This document shows, piece by piece, positions 33,056-46,435 of a stretch of 64,000 nucleotides of DNA. The notes under the pieces were generated by a model. The model was not told the origin of the DNA, searched no databases, and saw only the letters and a program-made list of their open reading frames with translations. The stretch is from Grammothele lineata (taxonomy: Eukaryota; Basidiomycota; Agaricomycetes; Polyporales; Polyporaceae). A program made the position numbers and the translations under genes. Every line of letters begins with the position of its first letter. The stretch's first letter is position 1. The stretch is from positions 434,001-498,000 of the forward strand of contig NDFF03000043.1 of the NCBI GenBank assembly GCA_002150815.3. Reading direction: 5' to 3'.

Positions 33056-35297
33056 TCACTCAACGAGCACCGCGCTTCCACGAAGCTTGTCTCCGACGTC
33101 ATCGATGCTGCTCCCGCACGTCGCGGTCTGCGTTCCCTCGCCCTCGCCCTCCACCTCCTGTGTGACTTTGATGTCGATCGTTTCCGGAGGCACCTCAGAC
33201 GCCGCCTGTCGGTGCATACGCCAACAAACGCGCTGTAAGCACAATATCCGCGCCGCATTTGAAGATATATCACGAATGTGAGGACTCGCCTGCGGTACGT
33301 TCCAACGCTCGACAGTGGCCATGCGGCTCACGCGCGCGATGAAGTTGCGTCCGAGCACGCCGGGATCGTGCAGGATATCGGCAGCGTGACCCGTCATAGC
33401 AGGGCGAGAGTTAAGGCTGCTCCATCCCCGGAGATCAATATTTGAGTTTTCAAAATCTAGTATGGACGGAACGTATGGTGTACTCACACGCTCATGAGGG
33501 TGTTGGCGTACGCTGGCAACATTGTTACTACGTGAACGCTTCGAAATAGGGTGCGTACGTACCTCGTGAGGTGATAATGGAGATTGCAATCCAGAGCGCG
33601 GAGTACGGTTTGGCAAGAGCCTGGGAATACGTCATCACGATCTTCTTGTAGGGGAAATTCCTAGTACTTACCAGAATGAAGGACGTCAAGTCCAACAGAC
33701 TAGATAAGAAAGAAGCAGCACTCAGCCTCGACAAAATAGAAGAGCAGCCCCCCTTACAGTAGCAGGAGACCTAACGATAACTCGCATCAATTTTTGCGTT
33801 GGATAATAGTAGATAAAGAACAGGCACCCGTATTGATCATATATCTTTCCACCACGTCCAACCAGTGTTGACTTGATCGTACATCAGCGGAAGCTTTTCG
33901 TGACCATGGTAGGCACTAACCTCTGACGAGTCGAATAGTTGTTTCTCATTACAGTGAACAGAGAACCGGTAAGGAATGTGTTAATGAGGGCTCCGCATCC
34001 CATCGATACAGCTATGAGCCACTGGGATTCATTTGAAGGTGAGATAAGGATACTAGAGGGTGATGTAAGAACGACTGACGGAGAACCGGGCTTCAAAATT
34101 GGGTATGTTGGTATCCCGTAAGCTGCACGATGTCACTTAATCATGATGCACTGTCCACAAAAAAGATAACTCGCCCTTCCACAAAACGCGCTGAAACATG
34201 AAACGTGCCTATAAGCTCAGAGATACATGAGCAAGAGGGTTCGGTGACGCACCAACGCTCGCTGCTTCAAGCCATGTGGCTCGACGTCAGCCGCTGACAG
34301 CAGAAGTCGATGGAGAGGACACATGACAAAACTTACTGAGCTTCAAGATCATGAGGGCATACTGAAAGATGCCTCAGTATCGATTGCTTCCGGACGATGG
34401 AGAACGTACAGAAATCGTCCCGGCCACCCGGTAAGCAACAGAGACTAAGAGAGCTCAGTCATATTTTCATCGAGTCTCGCTGACGAGTCTCACTTAAGTA
34501 CACACGCCGAATGAGGAAGCTGCCAGTTAGATCAGGAAGTCGTGAGTATACGGAGGTTCGGGGTAGATGGGAGCCAATATACGCTTACAATTGAGCCGTA
34601 GTTGAGATAATGGCCTAGATAGTGACTGTTAGAGTGCCACAATCAATGGTCTACTCGGTGCGCACCGTGAGCAACGGGATAATCTTGATTGGTGCACCTA
34701 GATGAGCACGCTTCTAGATCCCAAATATTCGGTACTCACAACCAGCGACCTGCCACCAGCGTCAGCATGGGATAAGAAGTGGCACAGAAGAAACATACCA
34801 AGTTGATCGTTGCATAGCCGCTTCCTTATTGTAGTTCGTGACCAAGTAATAGTAGCTACAAGGAGTCAGTCGCAGCCATGAATGGTACAGGCCCTAGCAC
34901 AAACCAAACGTGCATAGTAAAGGCAGCATGCGCTGTCTCAAGTAATCTGTTCCAATAGGTGAGATCGGAAACGAGATACAACACAATATGCGTACAGCAC
35001 CAGTCCGACCTGTATAATTCGTAATATTGTCAGGTCGTCTACGAGTTATCTTTGAAACGATGTCAAAACACTAACTATGCATTGGATTGCATGGTTATCA
35101 TTACCACGCGCACGCCAATACCGATAGCTCTGGTAAATCTCAGTGCCGTACAATCTGTGTAAGGAGATTGTCAGCGATACTAGCGGTGCGTGACAATTGG
35201 AATATACGCACATGAGACCGAAGAACGTTCCTAGTAGGATTGCGCCGAAGGTAAGGTCGAGCGGCTCCGAGGTATTGGCGTCTCTTGTAGCGTTCAT
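33056..35297 (-). CDS. DUF6534 multi-pass membrane protein
   Basis: The probable start is ATG 35297 (MNATRDANTSEPLDLTFGA, then ILLGTFFGLM); an in-frame ATG at 35315 is possible. The next exon reads LYGTEIYQSYRYWRARGND. Near 34096-33940 the minus strand reads SNESQWLIAVSMGCGALINTF followed by a TM helix, the usual last-third signature. Near 33500 it has AYANTLMS, then LNSRPAM and MATVERWNVP. The C-terminal cytoplasmic part (PPETIDIKVTQEVEGEGEG) ends at 33056. Several middle exons were not resolved, so integrity is not proven. The tail resembles that of the 46.4 kb copy (IERWHLP, INIKVTTEVED). Confidence 0.65.
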
Positions 35298-36321
35298 TTG
35301 CAAGCTGAGTACCATGGGGAAATACGAACGAGACCCTCAAGTACAGAGAGACCTAGCTTAAGTATAGTCCGAAAAGCAGGAGGAGAAGTGGGAATTCGCG
35401 CAGCATCCGCTTCCCAACGCCGGAGCTACGAACAGAAATCTAGAGCATCAGAGTAGAATGCGCAGTGATGATGATTATAACTTGAGCGCAACAGATATCT
35501 CACCGAGCTCCCGAAGAAGGAGGCTTTGATACTGTCGCTGGAGCTACGGTCAACGTCGTCTTGACAGATGAGGTGGGGCGGAAGACGTACCTTATCTCGC
35601 TTTGGCGTTGAAGAAGCTATAATCGCTTCGGCGGTAGGTTTGCTCGAGCATAAGAAGAGTGCGCCACAGATGAGAGTCAAAGTTGAATGATTGAACGTCG
35701 AAGTACCAAAAGTGATGTAGCGACCCCACGGCCTGCCACCTGCGCCCAGGATGAGTTAACACATGGACGCCGGAGGGCACCTTGGCCGCAGCCAGCGTTC
35801 AGTTGAATGGCACTTCGTTTAACGGATTTGTTGAGTGAAGAGGAGCGAGCACGCATGGAGGCACGGGCCGAGCGCGTGGCTCGAGGTGAAGCAAAGCGTC
35901 GCGCGATGAGGCCGGAAGGCGCTTGTCGGGCGGCGTTTGATAGTCTTGGTGCGTGTGGATACTGACCGATTTTACAGAGACCCCCTCCGTGGCCATCTTG
36001 ATATGGCCCCAATGACAAGTGTTGGAAGACGACCGGCTTCATGTTGGAGTCCGTGGCTCGGACGCACAGGCTGTTCCCGATTGGGTGTTCATCACTACGT
36101 AAGCACGTCGGCATCTCGGCAGTTCATTCCGAGTTCCGCGTCGCCCGACAAGTACGAATATACGGGGAAAGGAGTTGTGATTGGACGTCAAAACCATATA
36201 GGATTATGAGAATTCTGCAACACCATACATATACTGAGAGCAGCCACAAGGGAGATAGATGCTACCCACCAGCAACTTAGCCTGCTATGACCTGCATCTA
36301 CCTCCCCGCGAACACGTGTGT
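35298..36321. other. Region between DUF6534 and serine-hydrolase pseudogene
   Basis: It contains the left part of duplicated segment A (from about 35425). Minus-strand open frames such as 35426-35680 (RDKVRLPPHLICQDDVDRSS) recur almost unchanged at 49578-49907, but the encoded sequence is not recognised and may be non-coding. Confidence 0.4.
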
Positions 36322-38095
36322 TCACTTCTGCCTCAGCAGCACACCCACAGAAGGGACATAGATCCTCTCGTCCTCACCCGCACTCGTGAAGTAGATCGCG
36401 TTGATTGCAGCGGTTTGCGCACAGCCCGCAGGTCCTGGTCTTTCCGGTACGGGTGATACTCCATGTGTTTGACATCGTTGCACCCCGGGATGCCGGTATC
36501 GATCCTGTAACGCATGGGCGATACGGTCAGCGCTGAGGACCGGGTGGGCGTAGAGCGAGAGGGGTACGCACCTAAACTCGTCCCGTCGCATGCTCGACCG
36601 CAACGCGAGATCCAGACGCACCGAAGCACTCAAGCACATCCACACCCTAAAGGGTAAGGTGCTTCATGTACGGCGTCCCGCGCTCGATCGTGATGCAATT
36701 GTCCGACGCCTTCTGTACATCGGAATCGGTGTCGAACAACGTCTCAACGTACAGGCCTGTAGCGAGATCTGTGAGGGCAGCGTCGATGGCGGGCTCAAAA
36801 GTGTCGTACGCAAGCTTCGCGGCGTCCAAGTACCGGCCGCTCATGAGCACGACAACGCAATAGTCAGTTCCGGGGAGGATGACGAGCGCTGCCTGGTATC
36901 CTGCCATCGCGCACACTGCCGAAGATGTAAGTTAGAGCACGGTCAGGCGCGAAACGAACGAAACGATGATAGCGCGGGGACATACACGTCCAGTAGATCT
37001 TCCTTCCAATCTCCTTCCAGTCGTCTTCCTCGCACGCACGCACGGTGTTGTTCCACTTCGCGATGGAATGCGGCGCTATCTGACTTCTGGGTGGCGAGTG
37101 CTGAGAAGCGACTGGTGGACGGCGATCGTGTCCGATAGTGATGAGAATCGGTCGCCTGCGGGCTTCACCACGTCTAGAAAGTCATGGTACTGTTCGAATG
37201 GACGAAACGTTAGCGAAGCTGAGAAATAGGAGACTATATGCGCTCGTACCGCAACGGGGCCGGCTGAAGGGGCGACGACGAGGGGCTTGTTCGCATCCGT
37301 AGTCAGGAAGTGGCTCTCATTGAGGTCCATGGGTTGAGACGCGTCACGTTGGGGTAGCTCCGCGTAGCTCAACAAAGGCTTCCTCCCGGAAGCAGCGTTC
37401 TTCGCCGCGTCTAGCACGACGTCCAAAAGTCCTGTTCCGGCGTTTCAGTGTGCAGGGAGCGTGAAATGAGGAGTGATGAGGCGTTTCGCGATGGAGTCCA
37501 AGAGAAGAAGGCCCGGTGGGAGGGGAAGGGGTTACCGTTAGTCGGGGAGGACCACCGCTGAACATGTTCTCCGGCGACTTGAAGATAACGTCGGGCAACC
37601 AGTCCCGGCCAAGATCAAACGTACGGGTAACGAGCTGCCAGAGCGGTATCGGTGCAGATTCACGAGATGGGGGGAATGGGAGGCAGGGATTGAGGCCGTG
37701 GAGGCGGGACTTGGAAACTGGGAAGTGCTTATTGACTGGGTCGTTCCTGGGCTCCCCATGAGCGATGGATAGTCTAACTAGGACTGCGAAACGCACCAGA
37801 AAATGACACTCAGCTCCTCTCGGGCCATCAAAAGCGGCGACTGCGGCGGAGGATGATTGATGTCCCCGTTGGAGGAGTTCTTCATCAAGTAGTAGGCGTA
37901 GAATACGTCCGTAGCTGAAAGTATGACTGGAAGACCAGGCTGGTGACGAGGGTGCGTCGATGGTACGTCGATTTGAAAGATGTTAAGGGGGAAGGGGCGG
38001 CGCGTCCATTGTTTGGGCTTCTCGTTCGATAAGGAGGATAGTTCAAAAGGTGTGGGGAAGTGACTACGGCTAGAGGAGTGGATGCCCGCAAGCAC
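35425..38095. repeat. Segmental duplication, copy A
   Basis: Matches 49575-52005 in the same orientation with small indels. Long near-identical stretches include the run around TCGCTGGAGCTACGGTCAAC (35539 and 49683) and the one after AAGACGTACCTTATCTCGCT. It includes the beta-lactamase-like pseudogene. The limits are approximate. Confidence 0.75.
36322..38095 (-). pseudogene. Beta-lactamase-like serine hydrolase, decayed copy A
   Basis: Minus-strand pieces in order: DLGRDWLPDVIFKSPENMFSG, LDAAKNAASGRKPLLSYAEL, NESHFLTTDANKPLVV, a segment with FLDVVKPAGDRFSSLSDT, MAGYQAALVILPGTDYCVVV, LAYDTFEPAIDAALTDLA, RIDTGIPG and finally AAINAIYFTSAGED with the stop at 36322. The order fits the fungal beta-lactamase-related hydrolase family. 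Adjacent pieces lie in different frames without convincing introns (for example between DLRAV and AAINAIYF), and no Ser-x-x-Lys active-site exon is visible upstream. It is therefore probably inactive and 5'-truncated. The same relic recurs at 50500-52005. Confidence 0.6.
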
Positions 38096-38983
38096 AGATG
38101 GGGAAATGTTGAGCGTTCAACTCGATTCGTCCGACATTACTTACGAGTGACGTTACGATCCGTCACGAAAGCGATGTGACTTAACGGTGTGACTGAAACG
38201 ACGGCCTCGGTCACGCGCTCCTCACTTTTGGGTTGATGTTAAACCTCGAGCAACGAGACGACTGTTGCACGCGCACGCATTCTTATTGAGAACACACCCC
38301 CATCCACAAGGCATCATCTCTACGTTATTAGCATCTGCCTTGGTCATGCTCGTACTATTTAGCAGCGCCTGAGCTTGTGAATATAGCTTGAATATATAGA
38401 CGTCCTCGGTCATCAGGCTCATGACGTTGACACAATACTAGATTCAAGCCCCGGAAAACACTCAGAGGGCGTAGTCGGAGGATTTCAGATATTACAGTCA
38501 GGAGGCCCTGGCCGCGGGCTTCGTATGTTATAATCTCCGCCTGCTCGTCCGTCCATTACCCGTAGCCGCGCCCTGCTCCCATACCCCTGGCTTCCAGTGA
38601 CTCCGAACGTTCTCATCCCATTTTCCCCAAAACCTATTTATCTCTCTATGCATACTTTGATTACCTTAGTAGTGATACTGATACAAGTACGCTTTACAGA
38701 GACAAAGTCGCGAACAGTGATCTCCCCGCTGACGACGCTTGTGCTTGCACTCATAGTAGTACTGACCCGCACTTATCGCGAAGGCACGCAACGAGGAACA
38801 TAGATATGACGTGCCAAGCGCGTACATACAGCCATGAGAAAATAGGTCAAGATGTACATACACGCATACATAAACGCGATCCGCGGTACTCTCAACTTCC
38901 TGCTGCAAGGACCCTATCGAAGTCTGAATGATCGGTCTTGACACACGATAGACCATCACCAGAGCTTTCTACGGCGACAGACT
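38096..38983. other. Intergenic, no gene recognised
   Basis: Only short open frames (up to about 97 codons) without motifs. Confidence 0.4.
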
Positions 38984-41145
38984 TCAGCTCAAATGCATTG
39001 TCTTGTAGTGCACCATTACTGGATGTAGTCTGAAATAAAAATTAGGGGGGGTGCGCGAGGTTATAAGGCGCAGTGAATGCGACAACGCACCTCCGATCCG
39101 CGAGTGCGTTCGTTGAAGAAAACCGTAGCAGTGTTCACTACGGCCTGTCCGCGGCTGAACAGTGCGTAGCCAATGGGAGGTAATTCTTGACAATCGTCGG
39201 GGAGATTGTTACTCGGCACCACGGATCTTCTCGAGTTAAGTCTTCCAGGAGATCAATGAATCCCAGTTCAGCGAGAGAGATGGGGAAACTTACGCAGACA
39301 TCAGAGATGTTGAGTACACTGCAAGCAACAGTAAGTACGTGTGGTTCGTTAAATATCTGGTAAGAAATGTAGGGAACAATGCCTCACTCTTGACTGCAGG
39401 AAACGCGACGGCGATGTAGATCAGATTCTCTGAGAACTTGTAAGACTGAGAGAAAGGGATACTGAGTATAAGGCGACATCGAAAATAGCGACGCTAGACG
39501 TACAAGTACGAGCGATAAGAAGCTGAAAATTCTGGACAAATATTCAGCGGGATGAGAAGAACGACTCAGTTATCATCAAGATTTACGAAGTCATCATTCC
39601 TACGCAGAGGCTCAAAAGCAGTACAGGCATCGTAAAAAGTGTGCGCGCACCCGTATTGATTGCATACATGATCAAGACGTCGATCGTGGAGTCGGTGCTG
39701 TGCTCATGTCAGCTCAATGTGACACACCGACGGAAGAGGAAGACATTACCTCTTGAAACCAGTACGACTCTTGAGCAGCGTAAGGACGAGGACCACAGTC
39801 AAAATCACGTCTATGACTACTGCCACGGTGAACGCGGCAGAAATGAGCCACTAGTTTCGTCGTAGTTAGCACCACGGTATTCGACGTGGATTGAAGATAA
39901 GAGTACCGTTCTCCGATGATACAACAAGAAATTCGGAGTGAGAAATCTAGAGCGCAGAACTGTTGAGAATGCATAGAAGCTTTCACGGAAGCTAGCACTT
40001 ACGCTTCTGCGGAGGCCGCTACGCTGTACATCAGCCACGAAGCACGAAGCCCGACATTGAAGGGCTTACCACAGAGGAATCCTAAGATACAAGTGACGGA
40101 GTCGACTATGAGTGTAGAAACTTATGAGCCGCGTTCAAAGGGCGTACCTGTCTCCAGCATAACTAGTGGTATCTTGAAGTATAAATGAGCATTTAGCAGA
40201 AAACCAGGCGGATCATGTACGGCATACCATTGCAATCACAAGTGCTCTATAGTGACACCCGACTTCTTGGGGTTAGCATTACGTGGTGCGCATAGCGAGG
40301 ACTTACGGAGGTATACGCGACGAGCAAAAAACCTGAGAAGTTCCGTTAAGACATGTATGACATTCAGGATGCCGAGAAGAAATAACATACCCCTGCGAGC
40401 ACAAGATGGTAATAGACTGGAGCTAAACGTCAAATGGGCACAATATTTGAAAACGGTTCCGTCGCTCACAGCAACGGTAGGGAACGTCTGTTTTGTTGGA
40501 CCTTTCTCAGTATAACCTCGATGGACATGATAGAGAAGGTCGTACATCGAGCGACCTATCGAGTCGCGGATGGTGAGTTGTTCGTTATCTCAGAATAGAC
40601 GATTGTTTTCCCGTACCAATATCCATGCGTAAGGTTCATAGGCACGAAGAAGCTCGTCACAAGGTAATAGTAGCTGTTATGACCGTTTGTCAACGACAAG
40701 GGTATCAGAACGAACTTCCCCTACCAGGTTTTGATGCTCAATGCAGACGTGACAGTTTCCACAGCTCTGGATCGATTAGAGGAATGAGCGGAGGCTGAAA
40801 TGGGAGCTCTTACATCACGAGGGCGACCTGTAAGCCTAAGATCAGAAACTACTTGACTGTGATTTCGTTGTGGAAGTAGCTAGCTGTTACGTACGAAGCT
40901 TTTCAGTTTCACGGAATCTCGAGGATACATCCGAATGTATCGATAAGCTTGGTGCAATATGGCCCCATATTGCCTGACAAAAATCGAACATAAAACAATT
41001 AGAGCACGATGTAGTGTGGGGTGTGGAGGGTTGCCACTTACAAGAGACAGATGAAAGTACCGAGGAGTACTGCGCCGAAGGTATTGTCCAGCACGGGAGC
41101 AGGAGGAAAGAGAGAGGCTTCTGTTGAGCCTATAGAGGGATTCAT
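38984..41145 (-). CDS. DUF6534 multi-pass membrane protein
   Basis: Start ATG 41145 gives MNPSIGSTEASLFPPAPVLD, then NTFGAVLLGTFICL. Later minus-strand exons read YGAILHQAYRYIRMYPRD, LTELLRFFARRVYL (near 40310), WLISAAFTVAVVIDVILTVV followed by LLKSRTGFKR (near 39850), STDSTIDVLIMYAINTG (near 39690), ENLIYIAVAFPAVK (near 39410) and VYSTSLMSA (near 39310). These are in the exact family order with GT-AG-compatible borders. The C-terminal exon after 39230 is uncertain; the listed end is the last open frame. It looks intact in its membrane part. Function unknown. Confidence 0.7.
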
Positions 41146-42499
41146 CTTGTTCCAAAGCTCACCCTGTACGTCTGGGAGGACACTATTTGAGTTGCTCAGA
41201 TATCACCATCATGTTCTTTCAACTACAGTTGATGGTCAAACCGACGCTGGGAGAAGTGAAGCCCGTTGATGCCTTTCACAGCCGCGTGCGGATGGGGGTG
41301 TAGTAGACCGACGGCTCAAAACTAGGTTCAAGAGATTGAGAGTACCAAAACTGCTTAGTACACCCCATGAGGCCAATGTGTGAGATGGTTGAGTATCGCC
41401 CAGGGCGCGCGCCGGACACCTACAAGTCTCATTGGAGGAGAGCGCAGGGCGTCGCCCCCCACACTCACATGTCCGGGCGTGATGAGATAGAAGACTGTGC
41501 TTCTGACACGATGCATGCGCCCAGTCAGACAGAATCAGTCGAACACAGGCCTGCGGTCTCGAGTGGCCCCAGTCGCTTCCTGGTATCAGGACGCCGAGAG
41601 CTCAACTCGATTACGTGTCAAGCTCTGTTCACCCAGACATAACTGTACTTATCAGACACAAAAATACACCCGTATGAGCAATCATAGAGATACGTATGAG
41701 TCGTAGACGTACGCACACGGAGTGGTTTGATTATACTTGCTGATAGAGCGTATACTTAGGTCGGAGTTCAGTTGCTGGGTGTAACACAGAATGAAACACT
41801 CTGGCGGTTGCATGACGTCATGAGGTCGCACGAGGCTGGCTTGTAAGCGCTCGTGGCGAACGAGTCCGACTACTGACGGTAGGCGGTACTATGTACTAGC
41901 TCCGCAATCATGGTAAGAGATACGTGAGAATTATTGGGTGGAAAGACTTGAGCGAGCTCGTGATGGACATTATCAAGTCAGATAGACAGAGAAGGGTCGC
42001 GGTCGCTCGCACAACTCCCGTACTAATCAGCTGAGTGCGCATCATTGGTTGTGAACTTAAAGCGTGCAGAGCAGGTACAGGAAGACGACCTGCGTCTGTG
42101 TGTGTGACGCCAACAACATGGGAACTACGAAGACTCGGAGGCAAAATACCATCTTCCATCTGTCAACCGCCGTAGAAATAAGATGTCCTATACAAGCTCA
42201 ATGCGGGGCAATAGAGTGCTGTAAACGCAGTCACATGGATATCATGTCCGTGATGAGGTGGGCTCGGTCTCGGTACCGAACTCCCTCGCGGCTGCTTTAT
42301 TTATGCACTCTACGAGCATTGACAGGGCCCACTTCTGTAGGGTCCTACTTCACAATAGATTCTTCTATAGGATGGTACTATCAGATAATGATGCCGTCGT
42401 TCATTGATTGTACGCCTATTGTAGCAAGAGCTCAGGGTCCGTCATAATGCAATTGTACAACGTCGGATCAACATAAACGTAGCGTAATTAAGTTCGCTT
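41146..42499. other. Intergenic, no gene recognised
   Basis: Short open frames only. It separates the DUF6534 promoter side from the 3' end of the MFS gene. Confidence 0.4.
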
Positions 42500-44686
42500 T
42501 CATTTCTTCTCCACCATCTTCTCGCAGCTGCCCTCCTCGATGACGCCTACGCTATCCCTCTCCGGCTCCTTCAGCGTCCATTGCTCGTCCATATCCGTAC
42601 GGAGCTCCACTTCGCGCATGAACAAGCAAGAGAGCAGTCCAACTCCAGAGACCCCTATCATGACGCGCCAGACGGTCTGCAGAGCGAGCGCGAACGCGTG
42701 CCGCACCTCGTCTTTGATGGGTTCGAGGAGCGCCGGGATCGTTGGAATCACGGCGTACGCAATCTCCGCCCCCTGGGGCAGCGTGTCGAGGAATTGGGGA
42801 GGAAGTTGCTTGAGGAGCACATTCTGAATTACAGTGCCACCAATCGCGATGCCGAACGTCTGCATTGCGTATGTAGGCATTGAGTACGTTTATACGTACG
42901 ACGAGGAACATCGAGGTACTTGCCTGAGCAAAGCGACGAAGGAAGACGTGAAACGCGAGGGCGTGCGCGTTGTTCGATACGGGCATGGGCGCGAGAATGG
43001 GAAACTGGGTCGCTACCCACATGATCCCGATACCGAACGCTGCGATAACCTGTATGCCGAGGTACTGCGCGCGCGAGCTATGCTCCGTGACAAAAGAGAG
43101 GCCGATGAAGCCGCCGAGGCTGAACAGCCACCCAATGTAGTTCTGCGGGCGGTAGCAGCCAAGAATCTTGACGGAACGCCCCGAGATGATCCCGGCGAAG
43201 GGGATAGTGAGCGTGAGGGGAAAGATGTACACTCCTGATTTAATCGGGGAGGCGTCCTGAACGGCTTGAAAGTATACAGGGAGGTAATCTAGAAAGTCAT
43301 GAGTTGTATATTGACGTCTACATGGGGAAAACCTCACAGATAGAGCATAGTGAGGCCATTCCGTGAAGAAGGGTGCCGACGTAGCTGTGTCTGTGTTCAG
43401 CGCTGCTTCAGCCAACCTGCTCGAAGGACGTAACCTACCCAACGAAGGTTGTCCTATTCGTAAAGAAATGTGTTGGAACCTAACGCGCATGCGTTAGCTG
43501 TGAGCCGGAGGGAAGGTCGAAGACTTCACCGTGTGACCGGAATAAAATCTTTCGTATGCAAAGAACGCGAGCATCCCAACACCGCCAATGATAAGTGGCG
43601 CTAGGACGTGCGCAGAGTCCCACGGGAACTGGAGACCGCCCCAGGTCATCGCAACGAGTACGGCGACCGCGCTTCCAACCATGATAAGACTTCCACTGAA
43701 GATGCGATGAGCGGGGCACAAGCGGTAATGACTCCTAGACGAACCCCAAGTCCATGCGCTTCACCATACTCTTGATGTCGAGTTCGGGTGTGTGGACACG
43801 GAGGAAGACAAATGCGAGGATAAACGCGATGACACAGAGCGGTATGTTGAGAAAGAAGAGCCATCGCCACGCTCCAGAGTTTGCGAATGCCCCTCCGACC
43901 GGTGGGCCTATGGCGCTATAGAATCCAGAGTCAGAATGCGAGAAGTGTTGGGGGAAGTGACATACCACCCGATCGCCCATACGCTGGATTCCATCGATCA
44001 ATACAAGAATAGGAATCTGGGAAAGACGGAGACATACGAAGCAATGACTGCCATAATCTTCCCCCGCTCAGGTAGAGGGACTAAGTCCGCGTAGATGATC
44101 TCGGTGACGGAGAGACACCCGCCTCCACCAAAACCCTGAATCGCTGCAGGAAAATGTAAGCACGGAATCAACACCATTTCAGGCTGCGCGCCATACGCAC
44201 CTCGTCCAGCTATCAGCATATTCATATCCTGTGCGGCGCCACATATAGTCGATCCAAGCGCGAAGAATAGTATGAAAATGAGTAGCATTCGCTTCCGCCC
44301 GAGCCCAGAGACGAGATCTCCGACGAGAGGAATAATTGCAGTTGATGCGATAGTGTACGCACTTCCCGCCCAGATGAAGTCGGTACCGTGCAGGTGATCG
44401 ACAATGGTGGGCAGGGCGGTTGAAATGGCCATCTGCCTCATCATTTTCAGCGGTGTGAGGAGACGAAAATGGAACAAACTAGTGCACGTACGACGTCCAA
44501 CACTGACAGCATATCTACTACCATGCTGGATATGAACACCATCCAAAAGTAAACACCGCGCTTGGACGACGAAGGAGGGAGCGGCTTTGTCTCCTTGGTT
44601 GGAGTACTGACACTACAGTGGATCATTTCTCAGCAGGTGTTGTCTACCACAAGAGACACTTACTTGGAGTCCGAGGTTGTCATCAT
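42500..44686 (-). CDS. MFS exporter, 14-TM drug:H+ antiporter type (DHA2)
   Basis: Start ATG 44686 (MMTTSDSN, spliced to VSTPTKETKP), stop at 42500. Exons carry: TM1 RGVYFWMVFISSM; motif after TM1 STALPTIVDHL; LGRKRMLLIFILFFALGS (the loop between TM2 and TM3); FGGGGCLSVTEIIYADLVPL with PERGK; the antiporter motif region SAIGPPVGGAFANSGAWRW, then FFLNIPL; later TM segments including TWGGLQFPWDSAHVLAPL, LPVYFQAVQDASPIKSGV, GIMWVATQFPILAPM; and a last exon with RHAFALALQTVWRVMIGV and an acidic tail. Phases agree at the borders checked. Such proteins export small organic molecules across the plasma membrane with proton exchange; the substrate is unknown. It is a paralogue of the gene at 55560-57742. 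Confidence 0.85.
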
Positions 44687-46435
44687 GACTACGGGGCGTA
44701 TTCGTGGGCGCTGGCAGGATGGCGAAGGCGAGGGGAGGCAAGATGATATGAGTTCTCACTGAACTGTCCTCCGTCGAGGCCATAAACACCGGTAGAGTGA
44801 CATAGAGGAATGGGAGCTCATGGCTTCTATCCATCACTGCTCGGACCGAGGTCTGACTGGCACGTACAGCACACGACTGCTCTTCGAGTCCTGCTTCTGC
44901 GGCGAGCGGAAGCGAGTAGGCAGTTCGTACCGCTGCAGCCGTGCCTGAGCTTGATTAGAATCACTGCATCTGTATCGTGATTGCGCACAACTATCATCAC
45001 AGCTACAGTGCTCAAGCGAAGAGAAGACTAACCCATCTGAAAGTGCGGTACCGAGGCGTACTCCGGATGTGCCCCTATCTTTGACAAAGTTCAATGCCCT
45101 GGTTTGATACCGAAGCACGAGTGAGCTACAAAGTTCAGCATAAGCCATAGAGAAACCGCGGGCGCGGTCGAGGAGTGGGAATAAGACAAGAACTGCATCT
45201 TTGAGGCATGCACAGGTCATTGCAACACTGAATGTTCGACGTTCACACGACGGCAGGTACAGAACGACTATAGCTTAAACTTTAGGTTTGTAATGCACAG
45301 CTCGTAAAGGCTACTCACATGACATTCATATCGCGATCCGTGTCGCATGCCTGAGTCCCTGCCCGGGCATACCTTGAGAGTACGAGAGGCAGTATCGTAC
45401 TAGGGGACTCCTGCTGAAAATCCAACGCGTAGTGCTTTTCTGACGCTCTCTAGAGGCTCAATTATCGGGCGGAGCTGGCTCAGGAGCTGATGTAGTTCCG
45501 AGCAGGCTAAAATAACCGACCTCTACTAGCAAGGAAATGTCGCTGTCAGCGCCGTGATGCTTGATGATAAGAAGGAAGCATGAGGTGGATAGAAGCTCGT
45601 ACCTTCAGGATGGAGCGCCTGTCCATTGAATGGTTAGTACAGCAGCTTCGTGCATACGCCACTGCAACATCGCCGGTGATCCTACGCATTGCCGCTGAAA
45701 AACGCGCTGCGCCTCTGGAGCGGGATCAAGGGGCGAACCAAGGGTTGTACCGAGCTCCGGCCGAGAATGTTCTCTTCTGAGTGTTCTCATTGGAGAAGGT
45801 CTGAGCAACTGTGAGACGCGAAAAGCACTGTCGTTTTGAAGCGGACGTAACTTAGTCAAAGCTGGCTTCGAACTGAGATCGATTCTATCCAGGCACTGCG
45901 GCTTCGCGCAACTTGTTTGGTGCTGTGGTGACCTCTCTTATGTAATCAATCCGGATAAGGGACAGAGCGCTTGTAGCCATAGTCCGTGAGTCAATCCTGG
46001 TCAGTACCCAGCTTCGATGATCGAGTTAGCGCATCTCATATTGCCGTCCGTATCGCAATAATTCCGAGAATTACTGTGAACGAGATCCCGCTTGCAGGTG
46101 AGGTCTAGTCAAGACTGTGTACTGGAGTACTCAACCTACTACATATATTGGTAATCACGATCTCAAGCGTCACGTTCCGAGCCAGCGACCGCTCTGATAG
46201 CTACCGCGTCGTAATCTTTGTCGGATACCGTATACAGATAGTCCGCTCTACTCAGACGTCTTGTCTTGATGGATGCATCAAGATCATGTTCTAAATATTA
46301 TCACTCGTAGGGGACTCATACTTTCCCCACACTTGACATTTCTAGTGAGTAATTCAAGATCCCGTCCATCATCATCGACAGTATATAGCTTTCAGCATAC
46401 ACTGGCGCTGGAGGGTCAGGTAGCAGAGCAACGCC
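44687..46435. other. Intergenic between divergent MFS and DUF6534 genes
   Basis: No gene recognised in 1.7 kb. A TATA-like TATATAG lies near 46381, about 55 bp before the DUF6534 start. Confidence 0.4.

Noticed and set aside
42552..43490. 312-codon minus-strand open frame taken as one exon
   Set aside because: It runs through introns of the MFS gene. The conserved transporter segments need splicing at both ends to stay in frame with the family.
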